In this document: one piece after another, positions 21,801 to 32,055 of the stretch
Layout of the letters: the number at the start of each line of letters is the position of its first letter
How positions within the stretch are numbered: position 1 is the stretch's first letter
From: Artemia franciscana
Lineage: Eukaryota > Arthropoda > Branchiopoda > Anostraca > Artemiidae
Assembly (NCBI RefSeq): GCF_032884065.1
Contig: NC_088873.1
Coordinates: 38,737,823 to 38,801,822 of the forward strand
DNA length: 64,000 nucleotides
Direction of reading: 5' to 3'
Notes under the pieces: model-generated
What the model saw: only the letters and a program-made list of their open reading frames with translations
Told to the model about the DNA's origin: nothing
The model's database searches: none
Program-made: the position numbers and the translations under genes

Positions 21801-22990
21801 AGAAATAAAGATCGACAGCGGGGTTATTTAAGGCAAACGAAAACACTGGATAAAAAGGAATATTTCAGAGATGCAACCACTTCGCTTCTTTTGAAGCAAA
21901 AGAGAATATTCCAGAGGTACAACCACTTCGTTTTTTTTTTGAAGCAAATTTGAAGAAATAAAGATCGAGAGCGGGATTCTTAAGAGAAACAAAAACACAA
22001 GACAAAAAGGAGAATATTTCAGAGGTGAAACCGCTTTGCTTCTTTTGAAGCAAACTTGAAGAAATAAAGATCGACAGCAGGGTTATTTAAGGCAAATGAA
22101 AACACTGGACTAAAAGAAAATATACTTCAGAGGTGCAACCACTTCGCTTCTTTGGAAGCAAATTTGAAGAAATAAAGGTCGACAGCAGGGTTATTTAAGG
22201 CAAACGAAAACACTGGACTAAAAGAAAATATACTTCAGGGGTGCAACCACTTTGCTTCTTTTGAAGTAAATTTGAAGAAATAAAGATCGGGAGCAGGGTT
22301 TTTTAAGGCAAACAAAAACACAAGACAAAAACGAGAATATTTCAGAGATGCAACCACTTCGCTTCTTTTGAAGCAAATTTGTAGAAATAAAGATCGGGAG
22401 CAGGTTTTTTTTTAAGGCAAACAAAAACACAAGATAAAAACGAGAATATTTCAGAGATGCAACCACTTCGCTTCTTTTGAAGCAAATTTGTAGAAATAAA
22501 GATCGACAGCGGGGTTATTTAAGGCAAACGAAAACACTGGACTAAAAGAAAATATACTTCAGAGGTGCAACCACTTTGCTTCTTTTGAAGCAAATTTGAA
22601 GAAATAAAAGATCGGGAGCAGGGTTAAAAGATCGGGAGCAGAGATGCAACCACTTCGCTTCTTTTGAAGCAAATTTGAAGAAATAAAGATCACGAGCGGG
22701 TTTATTAAGGCAAACGAAAACACTGGACTAAAAAGAGAATATTTCAGAGGTACAACCACTTTGTTTCTTTTGAAGCAAATTTGAAGAAACAAAGATCGAG
22801 ACCGGGTTTCTTAAGAGAAACAAAAACACAAGACAAAAAGGAGAATATTTCAGAGGTACAACCACTTCGCATCTTTTGAAGCAAATTTGAAGAAAGAAAG
22901 ATCGAGAGCGGGGTTTTTTAAGGCAAACGCAAACACCGGACAAAAAGGAGAATATTTCAGAGGTGCAACCACTTCGCTTTTTTTGAAGCA
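18880..22990. repeat. Satellite array of about 106-bp units with higher-order repeat
   Basis: About 39 units built on GCAAATTTGAAGAAATAAAG, ATCGAGAGCGGGTTTTTTAA, GGCAAACAGAAACACAAGAC, AAAAAGGAGAATATTTCAGA and GGTGCAACCACTTTGCTTCT. The first part (18.9-20.0 kb) is homogeneous, with GAACAAATAAAG and AGAAACACAAG. The second part (20.2-22.8 kb) is more diverged and repeats as a block: for example the motif around 20931 recurs at 22127 (1196 bp) and that at 21361 recurs at 22559. Each unit contains the short inverted repeat TTTGCTTC-TTTT-GAAGCAAA. Minus-strand frames stay open through one to three units and give repeated pseudo-proteins; these are by-products of the repeat. Confidence 0.95.
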
Positions 22991-23289
22991 AAATATGTGT
23001 TTACACCTTCTTCTTGCTGTTATGCATATTGACAGGCCCCTCCACAATAATTTATTTGGTGAAGGATATTAGGAAACGCATTAATATATGGATATTGTAT
23101 AAAATAGAATGCAATTTGGGAGTAAAATTATGGTAATCTGGGGAACTGGAGATGAAGGGGAAGCAGGATATGAGAGATCCTTCGTCTTGGTGTAAGTCAA
23201 AGTGTACGCTATCCTCATTATAATGTGACGAATTACAATAACTATAAACTGAATGCTACCTCAGTTTAAGGCTGTTTGATACTTTAATT
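22991..23289. other. No gene recognised
   Basis: Non-repetitive sequence between the satellite and the first hAT end. Nothing recognisable is present; 23282-23289 (CTTTAATT) is a possible target duplication of the hAT element that follows. Confidence 0.4.
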
Positions 23290-23453
23290 CAGTTTTTCCC
23301 AAAGTGGTTCAGGTGGACCCCCAGGGGTGCACGGGAAGCTTGACGGGGGTCTACATTGGTGTGACAGAAAATGGGGGTCCACAATCAGTAAAAGGGGGTC
23401 CATAAAATTTTATCTGGTTTCGATAGTGAATAATTAAAATGTTGACTTGACTT

Positions 23454-23600
23454 CACCTATTAATATATTAAATATATTAATATATTTATTATAATATATT
23501 AATATATATTATCATTATATATAATAATATATATTATATTAATATATATTATATTAATATATATTATTATATTGTAATATTAATATCTTAATATATTATT
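23454..23600. repeat. AT-rich simple repeat (TAATATAT)n
   Basis: Degenerate TAATATATTATAT repeats of about 145 bp near the left end of the hAT element. No coding potential. Confidence 0.8.
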
Positions 23601-24130
23601 GCTAAATGTTGGCAGAAATTATTTCAAGAAGCTCAGCGACTGTTACTTGTAAAAACTTGCATATTTTATATTCACTACAACGTATCAAGACTTCCAAAGC
23701 GCTGCCGCTGCCGTCATCGCCTTCTGCAACGCTTGTTTAGACGTACAAAGGGACGAGATATGGCTTTTGGTGAATGTGCTGGCGATCTTGCATGACCTTG
23801 TTTGATTCTTCGCCAATATAAATATGAATGCTAAGGATAAATGTTTTTTATTTGTTTCCGAATTTTCGGAAAGAAAAGTAAAGTGAATCGATGTTTGTGT
23901 TAGTCAGCGTCGGAAAAGTAAGTATTAACCTGTCTCTATGCTATGACTTCATATTTTTAATTTATTATTAAAGGATTTATTTTACACGTAAAAAAACTAA
24001 AAATGAAATCGGCTCAGTAGTTTTCATAAAACTCTATTACTGATCTTAGCGATTTATTGCTTTTAAGATAAAGAATACGTTTTCTGACGGTTCTTTGTTT
24101 ATTTCATTGCAATAATTAATTTATAATTTC

Positions 24131-24390
24131 ATTGCTCCTTTTCTATTCAAATAGCCAATAATTAATTGACAATAATTAATTTATTAATTTTATTGCTCCT
24201 TTTCTGTACAAATAGCCAATAATTGATTGGCAATAACTAATTTGTTAATTTTATTGCTCCTTTTCTGTTCAATTAGCCAAAAATTAATTGGTAATAATTA
24301 ATTTATTATTTCAGTGCTCTTTGTCTGTCCAAATAGCCAATAAATAATTGGCAATAATTAATTTATTAATTTCATTACTCCTTTCTGTTC
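24131..24390 (+). repeat. 61-bp tandem repeat, about four copies
   Basis: The unit starts ATTGCTCCTTTTCTGTTCAA and continues ATAGCCAATAATTAATTGGC and AATAATTAATTTATTAATTT; starts are at 24131, 24192, 24253, then diverged copies. It lies in the presumed 5' non-coding part of the hAT element, upstream of the BED-finger ORF. Subterminal repeats of this kind can be transposase binding sites, which is inference here. Confidence 0.85.
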
Positions 24391-24478
24391 AAACATCCCT
24401 ATTCTGTTATTTAAGACCACCATAAATTTACTAAAACAGTGTTTTTTTTAATGTATAGGTAGGTAATTAATACGAAAC

Positions 24479-24706
24479 ATGGCTGAATCCAAGAAGAAAT
24501 GTCGACAATACAGTTTTGATTATTTAAAGTTTGGTTTTTTACCATCAGAAGCAGACAAGCGGTTGCCCATATGCCTCTTGTTCAACAAAGTTTTGAGCAA
24601 TGATTCTACGAAACCATCGAAGCTCGAAGATCATCTAAGAAGGTGTCATCCTGATAAAATAAATAAAGATTTGGAATATTTTCAAAAATTGAAGGAAAAA
24701 AAATGA
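24479..24706 (+). pseudogene. hAT transposase N-terminus with BED-type finger
   Basis: The ORF MAESKKKCRQYSFDYLKFGF continues LPICLLFNKVLSNDSTKPSK and LEDHLRRCHPDK, matching the N-terminus of ZBED5/SCAND3-like transposases. In those the finger begins C-x2-C; here the second Cys is replaced by Phe (CLLF), so zinc binding is probably lost. It ends after 75 codons with KLKEKK and a stop, while the family continues into the catalytic core. Confidence 0.8.
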
Positions 24707-24949
24707 AAAGAGACCCACTGTGCAGAGTATGGTCCACTCTCTGGGGCCAATATAGACCAATACGAGCCTTGGTCCAATAAGAGAGGCAGACTTACTCCCG
24801 CCGTTTTAGCCATGCCATTTAACCAAACAATTGGAAAACTATAGGTTCTATGACTATCTTAGCTCCATGACTATCAACCTTGGTTTGTTATCTACTGCCC
24901 CAGGAATGACTCATGGACTGATTCTAGATTAGACGTATCTATCTATTAA

Positions 24950-25432
24950 CAAATTAAATAAAAAAAACGTTTTTCAAATGAAAGTAAGGAGCGACATCAA
25001 AACTTAAAACGAACAGAAATTACTCCGTATATGAAAGGGGCTTTTCCTTCTCAACGCCCCGCTCTTTACGCTAAAGTTTGGCTCTTTCTCTTAACTCTAC
25101 ATTTTAAAACAGTAAAAAACTTTAGCGCAAAGAGCGGGGCGTTCTACAGTAGGGTTCTCTGATACGCTGCATCTGATGGTGTGATTTTCGTTAAGATTCA
25201 ATGAGTTTTAGGGGGTGTTTCCCCCTATTTTCTAAAATAACACAGATTTTCTCAGGCTCGTAACTTTTGATTGGTAAGACTAAACTTGATGAAACTTATA
25301 TATTTAAAATCAGCATTAAAATGCAATTCTTTAGATGTAGCTATTGGTACCAAAATTCCATTTTTTAGACTTTTGGTTACTATTGAGCCGGGTCGCTCCT
25401 TACTACAGTTCGTCACCACGAACTGTTTGATG
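24950..25432 (-). repeat. Foldback repeat family B, inverted and shortened
   Basis: The copy ends in the terminal palindrome CAGTTCG-TCACCA-CGAACTG (25406-25425) and contains the CTCTTTACGCTAAAGTTT / TTTAGCGCAAAGAGCGGG foldback (25040-25140). Relative to the copy at 28913-30590 it is inverted and lacks the middle. It interrupts the hAT element between the BED exon and the core. Confidence 0.65.
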
Positions 25433-25639
25433 AACTAACATCATTGTTAAAAAACCGTAATATAGGGAATTAATGCCATAATTGCCTCTCACTCAATTAG
25501 ACTATCTGTCTTGGCTTTTTCTACAATTAGCCATGACTTGATTCCCAGAAATTATTCAATTTTAGTTCAAAAATCAACAGATTTTGGAACTCCTGCCATG
25601 GTCGGGCGATATCTTGGGTTAATAAGCCATCTTAAAAAA

Positions 25640-26149
25640 TTATACCAGAGGTAATTGTAATTCACTGTGTCATCCACCAACAACATCTAATAGCGAAAAC
25701 TTTGATTGATAAATTGCACCGATTACTTCAATTTGTGATTAATCCAGTTAACTTTTCACAGTTTTTATTTTCACAATTGTGCAATAAAAATTATGAAGAA
25801 TTTTAAGATTGCTCTTACATACTGAAGTAAGCTGGTTATCGAAGAGTATATTTTTAACAAGATTTTACTCAATTTTTGAATCAGTATTAGAGTTTCTGAA
25901 AAGAAAAGATCCAAATTTAAGAGAAAACCTGACAAATTCGAAAGAAGACATTGCGTATTTGACAGATTTGCTCAAAAAATTTGATGACATTAACTTACAA
26001 TTATAAGGAGACAGTCTCAGTTTAATAAAACCAAAGGGTGTAATTTCAGCTTTTCTTGAAAAATTGAAATATATTAAGCAAAATATTAGTGGTTTGAGCT
26101 TTCCCAATTTTTAAAAGTGTCAAAGGTAGATCGCTTTAATGAGGATATA
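25640..26149 (+). pseudogene. hAT transposase core, first part (broken)
   Basis: Recognisable blocks are PEVIVIHCVIHQQHLIAKTL, LLQFVINPVNFSQ, LLHTEVSWLSKSIFLTRFYS, DPNLRENLTNSKEDIAYLTD and LLKKFDDINLQL, then KVSKVDRFNEDI, all typical of ZBED5-type hAT transposases. Several stops and frameshifts are present. Coding sequence halts at about 26149 and resumes at about 27644 with YVQHLIALHDDFK, showing a clean insertion between the two. Confidence 0.85.
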
Positions 26150-26154
26150 ATATG

Positions 26155-26515
26155 AAAAAAAAACTTCGTTTTCTCAAAGAGTTAAAGAGGCTGCGTCCCA
26201 AAGTCGAACCTTAAAACGTACAGGAATTAGGAGAGGCAGTTGGGGGCCTGCCGCCCCCCAAACCCCCCGCTTTTAAAGACTCTTTTGTATAGGTTTTTTG
26301 TTTTTTAATTAAAAGAGGGCCTTTCCGAAGCCAAGAGCGGGGGATTAGGGGGGCGGCAGCCCCCCACAACAAAAAACCTGTACAGAAGAGTCTTTAAAAG
26401 CGGGGGGTTTGGGGGGCGGCAGCCCCCCAACTGCCTGTCCTAATTCCTGTACGTTTTAAGGTTCGACTTTGGGACGCAGCCTCTTTAACTCTTTAAGAAA
26501 ACGAAGTTTTTTTCA
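26155..26515. repeat. Foldback element with about 150-bp arms
   Basis: The left arm (about 26155-26310) runs AACTTCGTTTTCTCAAAGAG, CTGCGTCCCAAAGTCGAACC, CGTACAGGAATTAGGAGAGG to CCCCCGCTTTTAAAGACTC. The right arm (about 26362-26515) is its inverted repeat. The spacer is about 50 bp. A third copy of the arm end lies at 26576-26690, directly next to the tRNA 3' end. No ORF is present; the layout fits a foldback-type MITE. Confidence 0.85.
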
Positions 26516-26697
26516 TATTATTTCTGTACGTTTTTCTACAATCCATGGTGGATGTAATTTAATAATTCCTGTACTCCTCGTACAGGAATTAGGACTGCCT
26601 CTCCTAATTCCTGTACGTTTTAAGGTTCGACTTTGGGACGCAGCTGTTTTAACTCTTTAAGAAAACGAAGTTTTTTTTCATATTTTGTGAAAAAAAC

Positions 26698-26770
26698 CGC
26701 CCGATAAGGGACTTGAACCCTTGACCTTAGGATTAAAAGTCCCACGCTCTACCGACTGAGCTAACCGGGC
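26698..26770 (-). tRNA. tRNA-Lys (UUU)
   Basis: The minus strand folds as a full cloverleaf: acceptor GCCCGGT/ATCGGGC (one G-U pair), D stem GCTC/GAGC with loop AGTCGGTA, anticodon stem TGGGA/TCCTA around loop CTTTTAA (anticodon UUU), and T stem AAGGG/CCCTT around TTCAAGT. The discriminator base is G. A T run (GGTTTTTTTC) follows as a Pol III terminator. There is no intron. The A and B box regions (TAGCTCAGTCGG and GGTTCAAGTCC) are canonical, so it looks transcribable. It lies inside a block inserted in a dead transposon. Confidence 0.93.
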
Positions 26771-26845
26771 ATGTTTGAAGTCGAAATACCTGGATGTGTA
26801 TAAATATAACTTTTAAATAACTTTTAAGAATTTCAAAAATTAATT

Positions 26846-27290
26846 TCTAAGCTAGAAAATCGGGGGGTTAAGATTTTTCGACGAAACTTTCCTGGAAAAT
26901 TACTCGGAGAATTCCGCGTCGAATGAGTCTTCGTACACCCAGATCCGATGTCGGCTGTGACCTGTAGGCGTGGCAGAAAAAAAAGGGTTTCTGTCATTTT
27001 TCTCAAATAAAAATTTTACGGATCAAGACAGAATTTTTTGAAGCTTTCAGTCAGTCTCACCATGTCGAGCTGATCATTTTGATGTACTTGAATGTTGAAA
27101 TTCGTAACTTTTAACAACAAAAAACTTAACATGGGCTCTTATGGGGAAATGGGGTTTTTCTAAGCTAGAAAATCGGGGGGTTAAGATTTTCCGACGAAAC
27201 TTTCAAGCAAAATTACTCGGAGAATTCCGCGTCGAATGAGTCTTCGTACACCCAGATCCGATGTCGGCTGTGACCTGTAGGCGTGGCGAA
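26846..27290. repeat. Two direct copies spaced about 312 bp
   Basis: The stretch TCTAAGCTAGAAAATCGGGG through GCGTCGAATGAGTCTTCGTA and CCCAGATCCGATGTCGGCTG ends in GTGACCTGTAGGCGTGGC. It occurs at about 26846-26985 and again at about 27157-27290, nearly identical. No coding content is recognised. Confidence 0.85.
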
Positions 27291-27643
27291 AAAAAACAAA
27301 AGGAGAACATGAACATTAAGTGGCTATGCGTGGTTTCTGGAAAACAGGGAAGGAGTTATCGGATCGAGCTGAAATTTCGGGGCCCTAGGGGACCTTAACT
27401 TGTGAATTTCAGCCCGATCGGACAACGTTAAAGGGGGTGGGGTGGGGTTGGGGGTCGAAACTTTCGGCCAGATTTTCCCCATGAAGGAACAGTCGGAGGG
27501 GGATGAAATTTGGCAGGTTTCTTAGTTGGAGCTCGGGCTACGAAATGCATCCCCCCCATCCCTCTTCAACCACTGGAAACGAAGATCGCTTAACATTGTC
27601 GTGGTTCGCCTCTTTAAAGAGGCACGAGTGAGCCTCCTTGATT

Positions 27644-28075
27644 CAGACATACGTTCAACATTTAATTGCCTTGCACGATGACTTCAAAATCAGATTTGAA
27701 GATATTCTGGCAAAGGAAATATCACCATGGATCATAAATCCATTTGATGAAACAGAATTGGACAGTGTTATATTACAAGAGTAGCTACTTGAACTACTCT
27801 TGTAAAGAACAGCTGAAGGTGAAATTTAAAAAAGGGTATCAAACATTTTGGTTGCAGGCAAAAATACCCGAAAATTATCCTAGACTGTGGGTAATTACAA
27901 TAAGTTTTTGATTGTGTTTCCATCGTCATAGCTTGTCGAAAAGAGTTTTAGTATTGTTACAAACCTTTTAACGGAAAAAAGGAACAAATTGAATAGCACA
28001 GAAGGGGAAAATCTGCGGTTATTCCTAACCAAATTGAACCCTAATATTGATGATTTTCTTCAATTCATCAAGTAG
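27644..28075 (+). pseudogene. hAT transposase C-terminal dimerisation region (broken)
   Basis: Blocks YVQHLIALHDDFKIRFEDIL, SPWIINPFDETELDSVILQE, NYNKFLIVFPSS and VTNLLTEKRNKLNSTEGENL, then RLFLTKLNPNIDDFLQFI, match the hAT C-terminal dimerisation domain. Stops and frameshifts are present. An 11-bp inverted repeat, TACAAGAGTAG/CTACTCTTGTA, at 27774-27804 sits where the family has a Leu/Glu-rich stretch and probably reflects a small local duplication. Confidence 0.85.
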
Positions 28076-28439
28076 ATTCTTTCCATTAACATATGACTAT
28101 TTTGTGATTGTTATAGTAGAAATGTAGAGCTTACTTTAGGTTATTAATTAAAAGTGTAATGATCACATATTTCAATAAATACAACACGAGGAAGTACACC
28201 TTTTTTTATTTTTTTTCATTCCGATTACTTCTAAATAAAATAAGTGAGAATTTATTGGTACCTTGTTCTGTGAGTAGATGTAAAAAAAATAAGTTGAATG
28301 AACACAATACCTTGATTGGTCAATCTTACATTTTGACAACTACTCACTGCACAATCAGTTTATTCATCAACCAATCAATTCCCACTTTTTTCTTAAAAAC
28401 TGTTAATTTGTGGTTGGAACTCAGCCACAAAGCAAATTT

Positions 28440-28655
28440 TCATAGGTAGATCTGATCTTCACACTTTTGTCGAGTTTAAAAATATGATAAATAGGTAGCT
28501 GAAGGGGATCCACCGGAACCAGTAAAATCTTTATTGAAAATGAGAAAAAATAGTTTGGGAACCTCTACTTTAACTGATCATCGTGTCTCATCCATTACGA
28601 GCTTTTTTACGAACTAAAAAAGCTTGTAATGATGAGACACGGTGATCAATTAGAG
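28440..28655. repeat. Left arm and centre of an inverted duplication of hAT terminal sequence
   Basis: Left-arm sequence (GATCTTCACAC, GGTAGCTGAAGGGGATCCAC, TTGGGAACCTCTACTTTAAC, TGATCATCGTGTCTCATC, ATTACGAGCTTTTTTA; 28440-28611) is repeated inverted after a CGAACT spacer, first at 28615-28655 and then, beyond the inserted hAT element, at 32048-32230. The result is a long palindrome split by a later transposon. Confidence 0.7.
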
Positions 28656-28912
28656 CAGGGCTTCTTAAACTTTTGTAATTCCCGACCCCATTTATGATTG
28701 CGAGTTTCTTAGCGACCCCAAAAAAATATAAAAGAAAAATAAATTAATATTTTTTGATGATATGTTTATTAGGTAACAATATACATATGCATATGAAAAT
28801 ATATATAAATTTAGAATTCGTTTTGAAACATATAAAAATCTAAAATTGAAATTATAGAAATGTTTTTATTATAGTTTCAAAAACAAAAGTGGATTCTGAC
28901 CGTCTTAATCAG

Positions 28913-30590
28913 ACAGTTCGTGGTCACGAACAAAGGAGCGATCAGGCTCAATAGTAAACGAAACTCTAAAAAACGGAATTTTGATACCGGAAGAATGGCA
29001 TTTTAATGCTGAGATTCAAATATATAAGTTTCATCAAGATTAGTTTTACCCATCAAAAGTTACGAGCCTGAGAATATTTACCTCATTTTAGAAAATAGGG
29101 GGGAACACCCCATAAAAATCATACGATCCTAGCAAAAATCACACCATCAGATTCAGCGTATCAGAGAACCTTATAGTAGAAGTTTCAAGCCCCTATCTAC
29201 AAAAATGTGGAATTTCGCATTTTTTGCCAGAAGACAAGTCACGGATGCGTGTTTATTTGGTTTTTTTTCCCCAGGGGTGATCGTATCGACTCAGTGGTCC
29301 TAGAATGTCGCAAAAGGGCTCATTATAACGGAAATTAAAAGTTCTAGAGCCCTTTTAAGTGACAAAAAAAATTGGAGGGCACCTAGGCCCCCTCCCACGC
29401 TCTTTTTTCTCCAAAGTCACTGGATCAAAATTCTGAGATAGCCATTTTATTCACCATAGTCGAAAAACCCAATAACTATGTCTTTGGGGACGACTTTTAC
29501 CCCGCAGTCCCCGTGGGAGGGGCTGCAAGTTACAAACTTTGACCTGTGTTTACATATAGTAATGGTTACTGGGAAGTGTAGAGACGTTTTCAGGGGGATT
29601 TTTTTCGTTTGGGGGGATATTTGAGGGGGAGGGTTACCAGGGAGGATCTTTCCATGGAGGAACTTCTCATGGGGGAAGAGACTTTCAATGGAGTGGGGCG
29701 CAGGATTTTCTAGCATTATTTAAAAAAAAAAAATGAAAAAATTAATATGAAAAGTTTTTTCTACTGAAAGTGAGAAGCAGCATTAAAACTTGAAACGAAC
29801 AGAAATTATTACGTATATCAAGGGTTTACCTCCTCGTAATACCTCGCTCTTTACGCTAAAGTATTTTTAGTAATTTCAACTATTTATTCTACGGCCTTTG
29901 TGATTCAGGGGTCATTCTTAAGGATTTGGGACAAAATTTAAGCTTTAATGTAAAGAGCGAGGTATCGACGAGGGGTGAGCCCCCTCATATACGCAATAAA
30001 AACATATGAATATAGAAGTTGCTACGTAATTTAATTCGTAAGTTACATATATTTTTTACTTATGAAAACGTTCGTAAAAAATTATGTTATAGTTGCCTTT
30101 TTAAGTAATCAAAAACTTGAAGGGCAACTAGGCCTCCTCCCTCGCTCCTTTTTTCTCAAAATCTTCCCATTAAAGATATTAAAAAGCCATTTAGACCCAA
30201 AAAATTAATATGCAAATTTCGTTTTAATTATTTATGTGCGGTGAGCCAAGATCAAACCATGCATTAATTCAAAAACGTCCAGAAATTAAGCAAAAAAAAA
30301 CAAGTTTTTTTTAAATGAAAGTAAGGAGCGGCATTAAAAACTTAAAACGAACAGAAATTGCTCCGTATGTGAAAGGGGCTTTTCCTCCTCAACGCCCCAC
30401 TCTTTACGCTAAAGTTTTTTACTGTTTTAAAATATAGAGTTAAGAAAAAGAGTCAAACCTTAGCGTAAAGAGCGGGGCGTTGAGGAGGAAAAGCCCCTTT
30501 CAAATACGGAGTAATTTCTGTTCGTTTTAAGCTTTAATGTCGCTCCTTACTTTCATTTAAAAAAACTTGTTTTTTTTGTTTAATTCTCTC
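28913..30590 (+). repeat. Foldback repeat family B, longest copy here
   Basis: The copy starts CAGTTCGTGGTCACGAAC and ends in a palindrome (30300-30590) with CTCTTTACGCTAAAGTTT and TTAGCGTAAAGAGCGGGG arms. A second internal foldback (29760-30000) is built from CTCGCTCTTTACGCTAAAG and its inverse. There is no protein domain. Fragments of the same family are at 12462, 14705, 24950, 33480 and 34820. It is nested within the hAT element 28656-32047. Confidence 0.7.
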
Positions 30591-30649
30591 GAATATATCC
30601 AAGTAGTTGCGTGGCAAATATTAAAATAAAGTTTACGTTAAAAATTTAA

Positions 30650-31440
30650 TGAGATGGATGTGCCTATTGTTTATTGGATAAGAAATTAAATCTTGGTGTA
30701 ATGTTTGAAACTGCTGGACGTAAGACCTCTTCAACATTTTTTATCGCTGAACTATATTGGGATTTAATGTGTTTAAGCTGAGGAAGTAACTTCACATAAA
30801 TATGTGGTGTTGAATGGCAAAAGTACATTTAACACCATATCAGCGATTGTGGGAAATTCAGTTCTAGTTCAGATCCAGAATTCAGTCAAGAGCTTTTTTG
30901 GAATTGTAGTTTTAAGTTTGAGTCACACGAAAGCTCGGCAAATTCCTCTTGAGCTTTAAGTGGCAGATGATCAATCTCACTTAAGCCAATCCAAAACGGC
31001 TTTTGAATCCAAACTATTTTTTGTAAATCAATATTTACATAATATTACAATATAAAATTTTTACGATGAATTTTCTGAATTACAAAATTGTTGACACCGG
31101 AAGACATTTCGAACGAATTTTTTCGACCCTACTTTTCCAAATGCTGATCTTTTTAATAAAACTTTCAATTTTGTCGTTTGAAGTAAATATATCGCAATTT
31201 TTTCCTTGAAGAGACAAGTTAAGATCGTTTAACTTCGCAAAAATATCTGACAAATAACACAGCTTGGATAGCCACAAGTCATTTTGAAAAAAAGCAGCAA
31301 ATTCACATTTTCGTTCAGTTAAAAATATTTCTATCTCGTCCTTCAATAACAATAATCTTTTTAAACTTTGACCTCTTGACAACCATTTTACTTCTGCATG
31401 TAATAACAAAGTTGTGTAGTTGGAATTCGTATCCTTACAG
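30650..31440 (-). pseudogene. hAT transposase, second family (broken)
   Basis: The frame 31409-31080 gives LLHAEVKWLSRGQSLKRLLL, FFQNDLWLSKLCYLSDIFAK and LNDLNLSLQGKNCDI. Downstream, in other frames, come PFWIGLSEIDHLPLKAQEEF, AELSCDSNLKLQFQKSS and near the end QQFQTLHQDLIS, followed by QAHPSH-like coding at about 30660. This matches the C-terminal half of SCAND3/ZBED5-like hAT transposases. The N-terminal half is not seen between 31440 and 32047, which is unassigned AT-rich sequence. Confidence 0.85.
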
Positions 31441-32055
31441 AGATTTGAAAATAAGCGACTGTTAAGGCATAGTTCTTAATCAAATTTATGACCTTAACAG
31501 CATCCTGAAGCACATCGTTCAATTCTGGTGTTATTAATCAATTAAGAAGCTCCCAGAGGATATTTATATGCCGGGACTGTAAGGTCCCGCCGGTCGCGAA
31601 AGGATTAAACTGACTAATTCGAAATAACATGCACTTTGTTCACAATCATACAATGGCTAAATGAAAATAACACCAAATGTTTATATAGTTTCTTCAAAAT
31701 AACACTTAGAAATTTTGTTGATAATATTTATCAGGACTATTTCGGTTTTAAGAGATTGACAAAAATAAATCGACATTTTTTTATAAATTTCTATAACATC
31801 TTGTGATTCATAGTAAATTTATACAAGATATTATAATGATCGGAATAGAAATGCTGGTATAAACAGTCTTTCCGAACCAGAAGATTTTATGATACATTTA
31901 TCTACGATGATGGATATTTTTCTTTATAACAATAATTTTACAAGTTAAAAAACATTTTTTGTTAAATTGTATTTTTATCACTCGCGACCCCATAATTTTT
32001 CTACGCGACCCCAAATGGGGTCGCGACCCATAGTTTAACAAGCCCTGAGTTAGAG

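Larger units (their letters stand above)
26150..27643. mobile_element. Composite insert inside hAT coding region, carrying a tRNA gene
   Basis: hAT coding sequence is interrupted after GAGGATATA (26149) and continues at CAGACATACG (27644). The 1.49-kb insert contains a long foldback (26155-26515), a third partial copy of its arm (26576-26690), tRNA-Lys (26698-26770), a 312-bp-spaced duplication (26846-27290) and a GC-richer segment to 27640 ending with CCTCTTTAAAGAGGCACGAG. Whether it came in one event or several cannot be decided from one copy. Confidence 0.6.
23290..28567 (+). mobile_element. hAT transposon (BED-finger type), decayed and invaded
   Basis: The left end is CAGTTTTTCCCAAAGTGG near 23290. 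The right end is near 28567, where GTTTGGGAACCTCTA is the inverted counterpart (TTCCCAAA). Possible 8-bp duplications CTTTAATT (23282-23289) and CTTTAACT (28568-28575) flank it with one mismatch. Inside are a BED-finger exon (24479), a foldback repeat B (24950-25432), hAT core coding sequence (25640-26149), a 1.5-kb insert with a tRNA gene (26150-27643) and the dimerisation domain (27644-28075). The exact right end is uncertain because the terminal region is part of a larger palindrome. Confidence 0.6.
28656..32047. mobile_element. hAT transposon with terminal repeats and target duplication
   Basis: The termini are CAGGGCTTCTTAAACT (28656) and, inverted at the right end, CAGGGCTTGTTAAACT (to 32047), both followed inward by CGACCCC-type sequence. 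The flanking octamers AATTAGAG (28648-28655) and AGTTAGAG (32048-32055) match at 7 of 8 positions, the 8-bp duplication expected for hAT. It carries a broken transposase on the minus strand (30650-31440) and has itself received a foldback repeat B (28913-30590). Confidence 0.85.

Noticed and set aside
18880-22990. Regular repeats resembling a CRISPR array
   Set aside because: Contiguous 106-bp units without unique spacers, in a eukaryotic context; ordinary satellite.
18829-23047. Series of minus-strand frames of 60-262 codons with repeated FSFLSCVSVCLKKP-type sequence
   Set aside because: They are read-through of the 106-bp satellite. The unit is not a multiple of three, so the same peptide text recurs in all frames, and no start, splice or codon signal supports coding.
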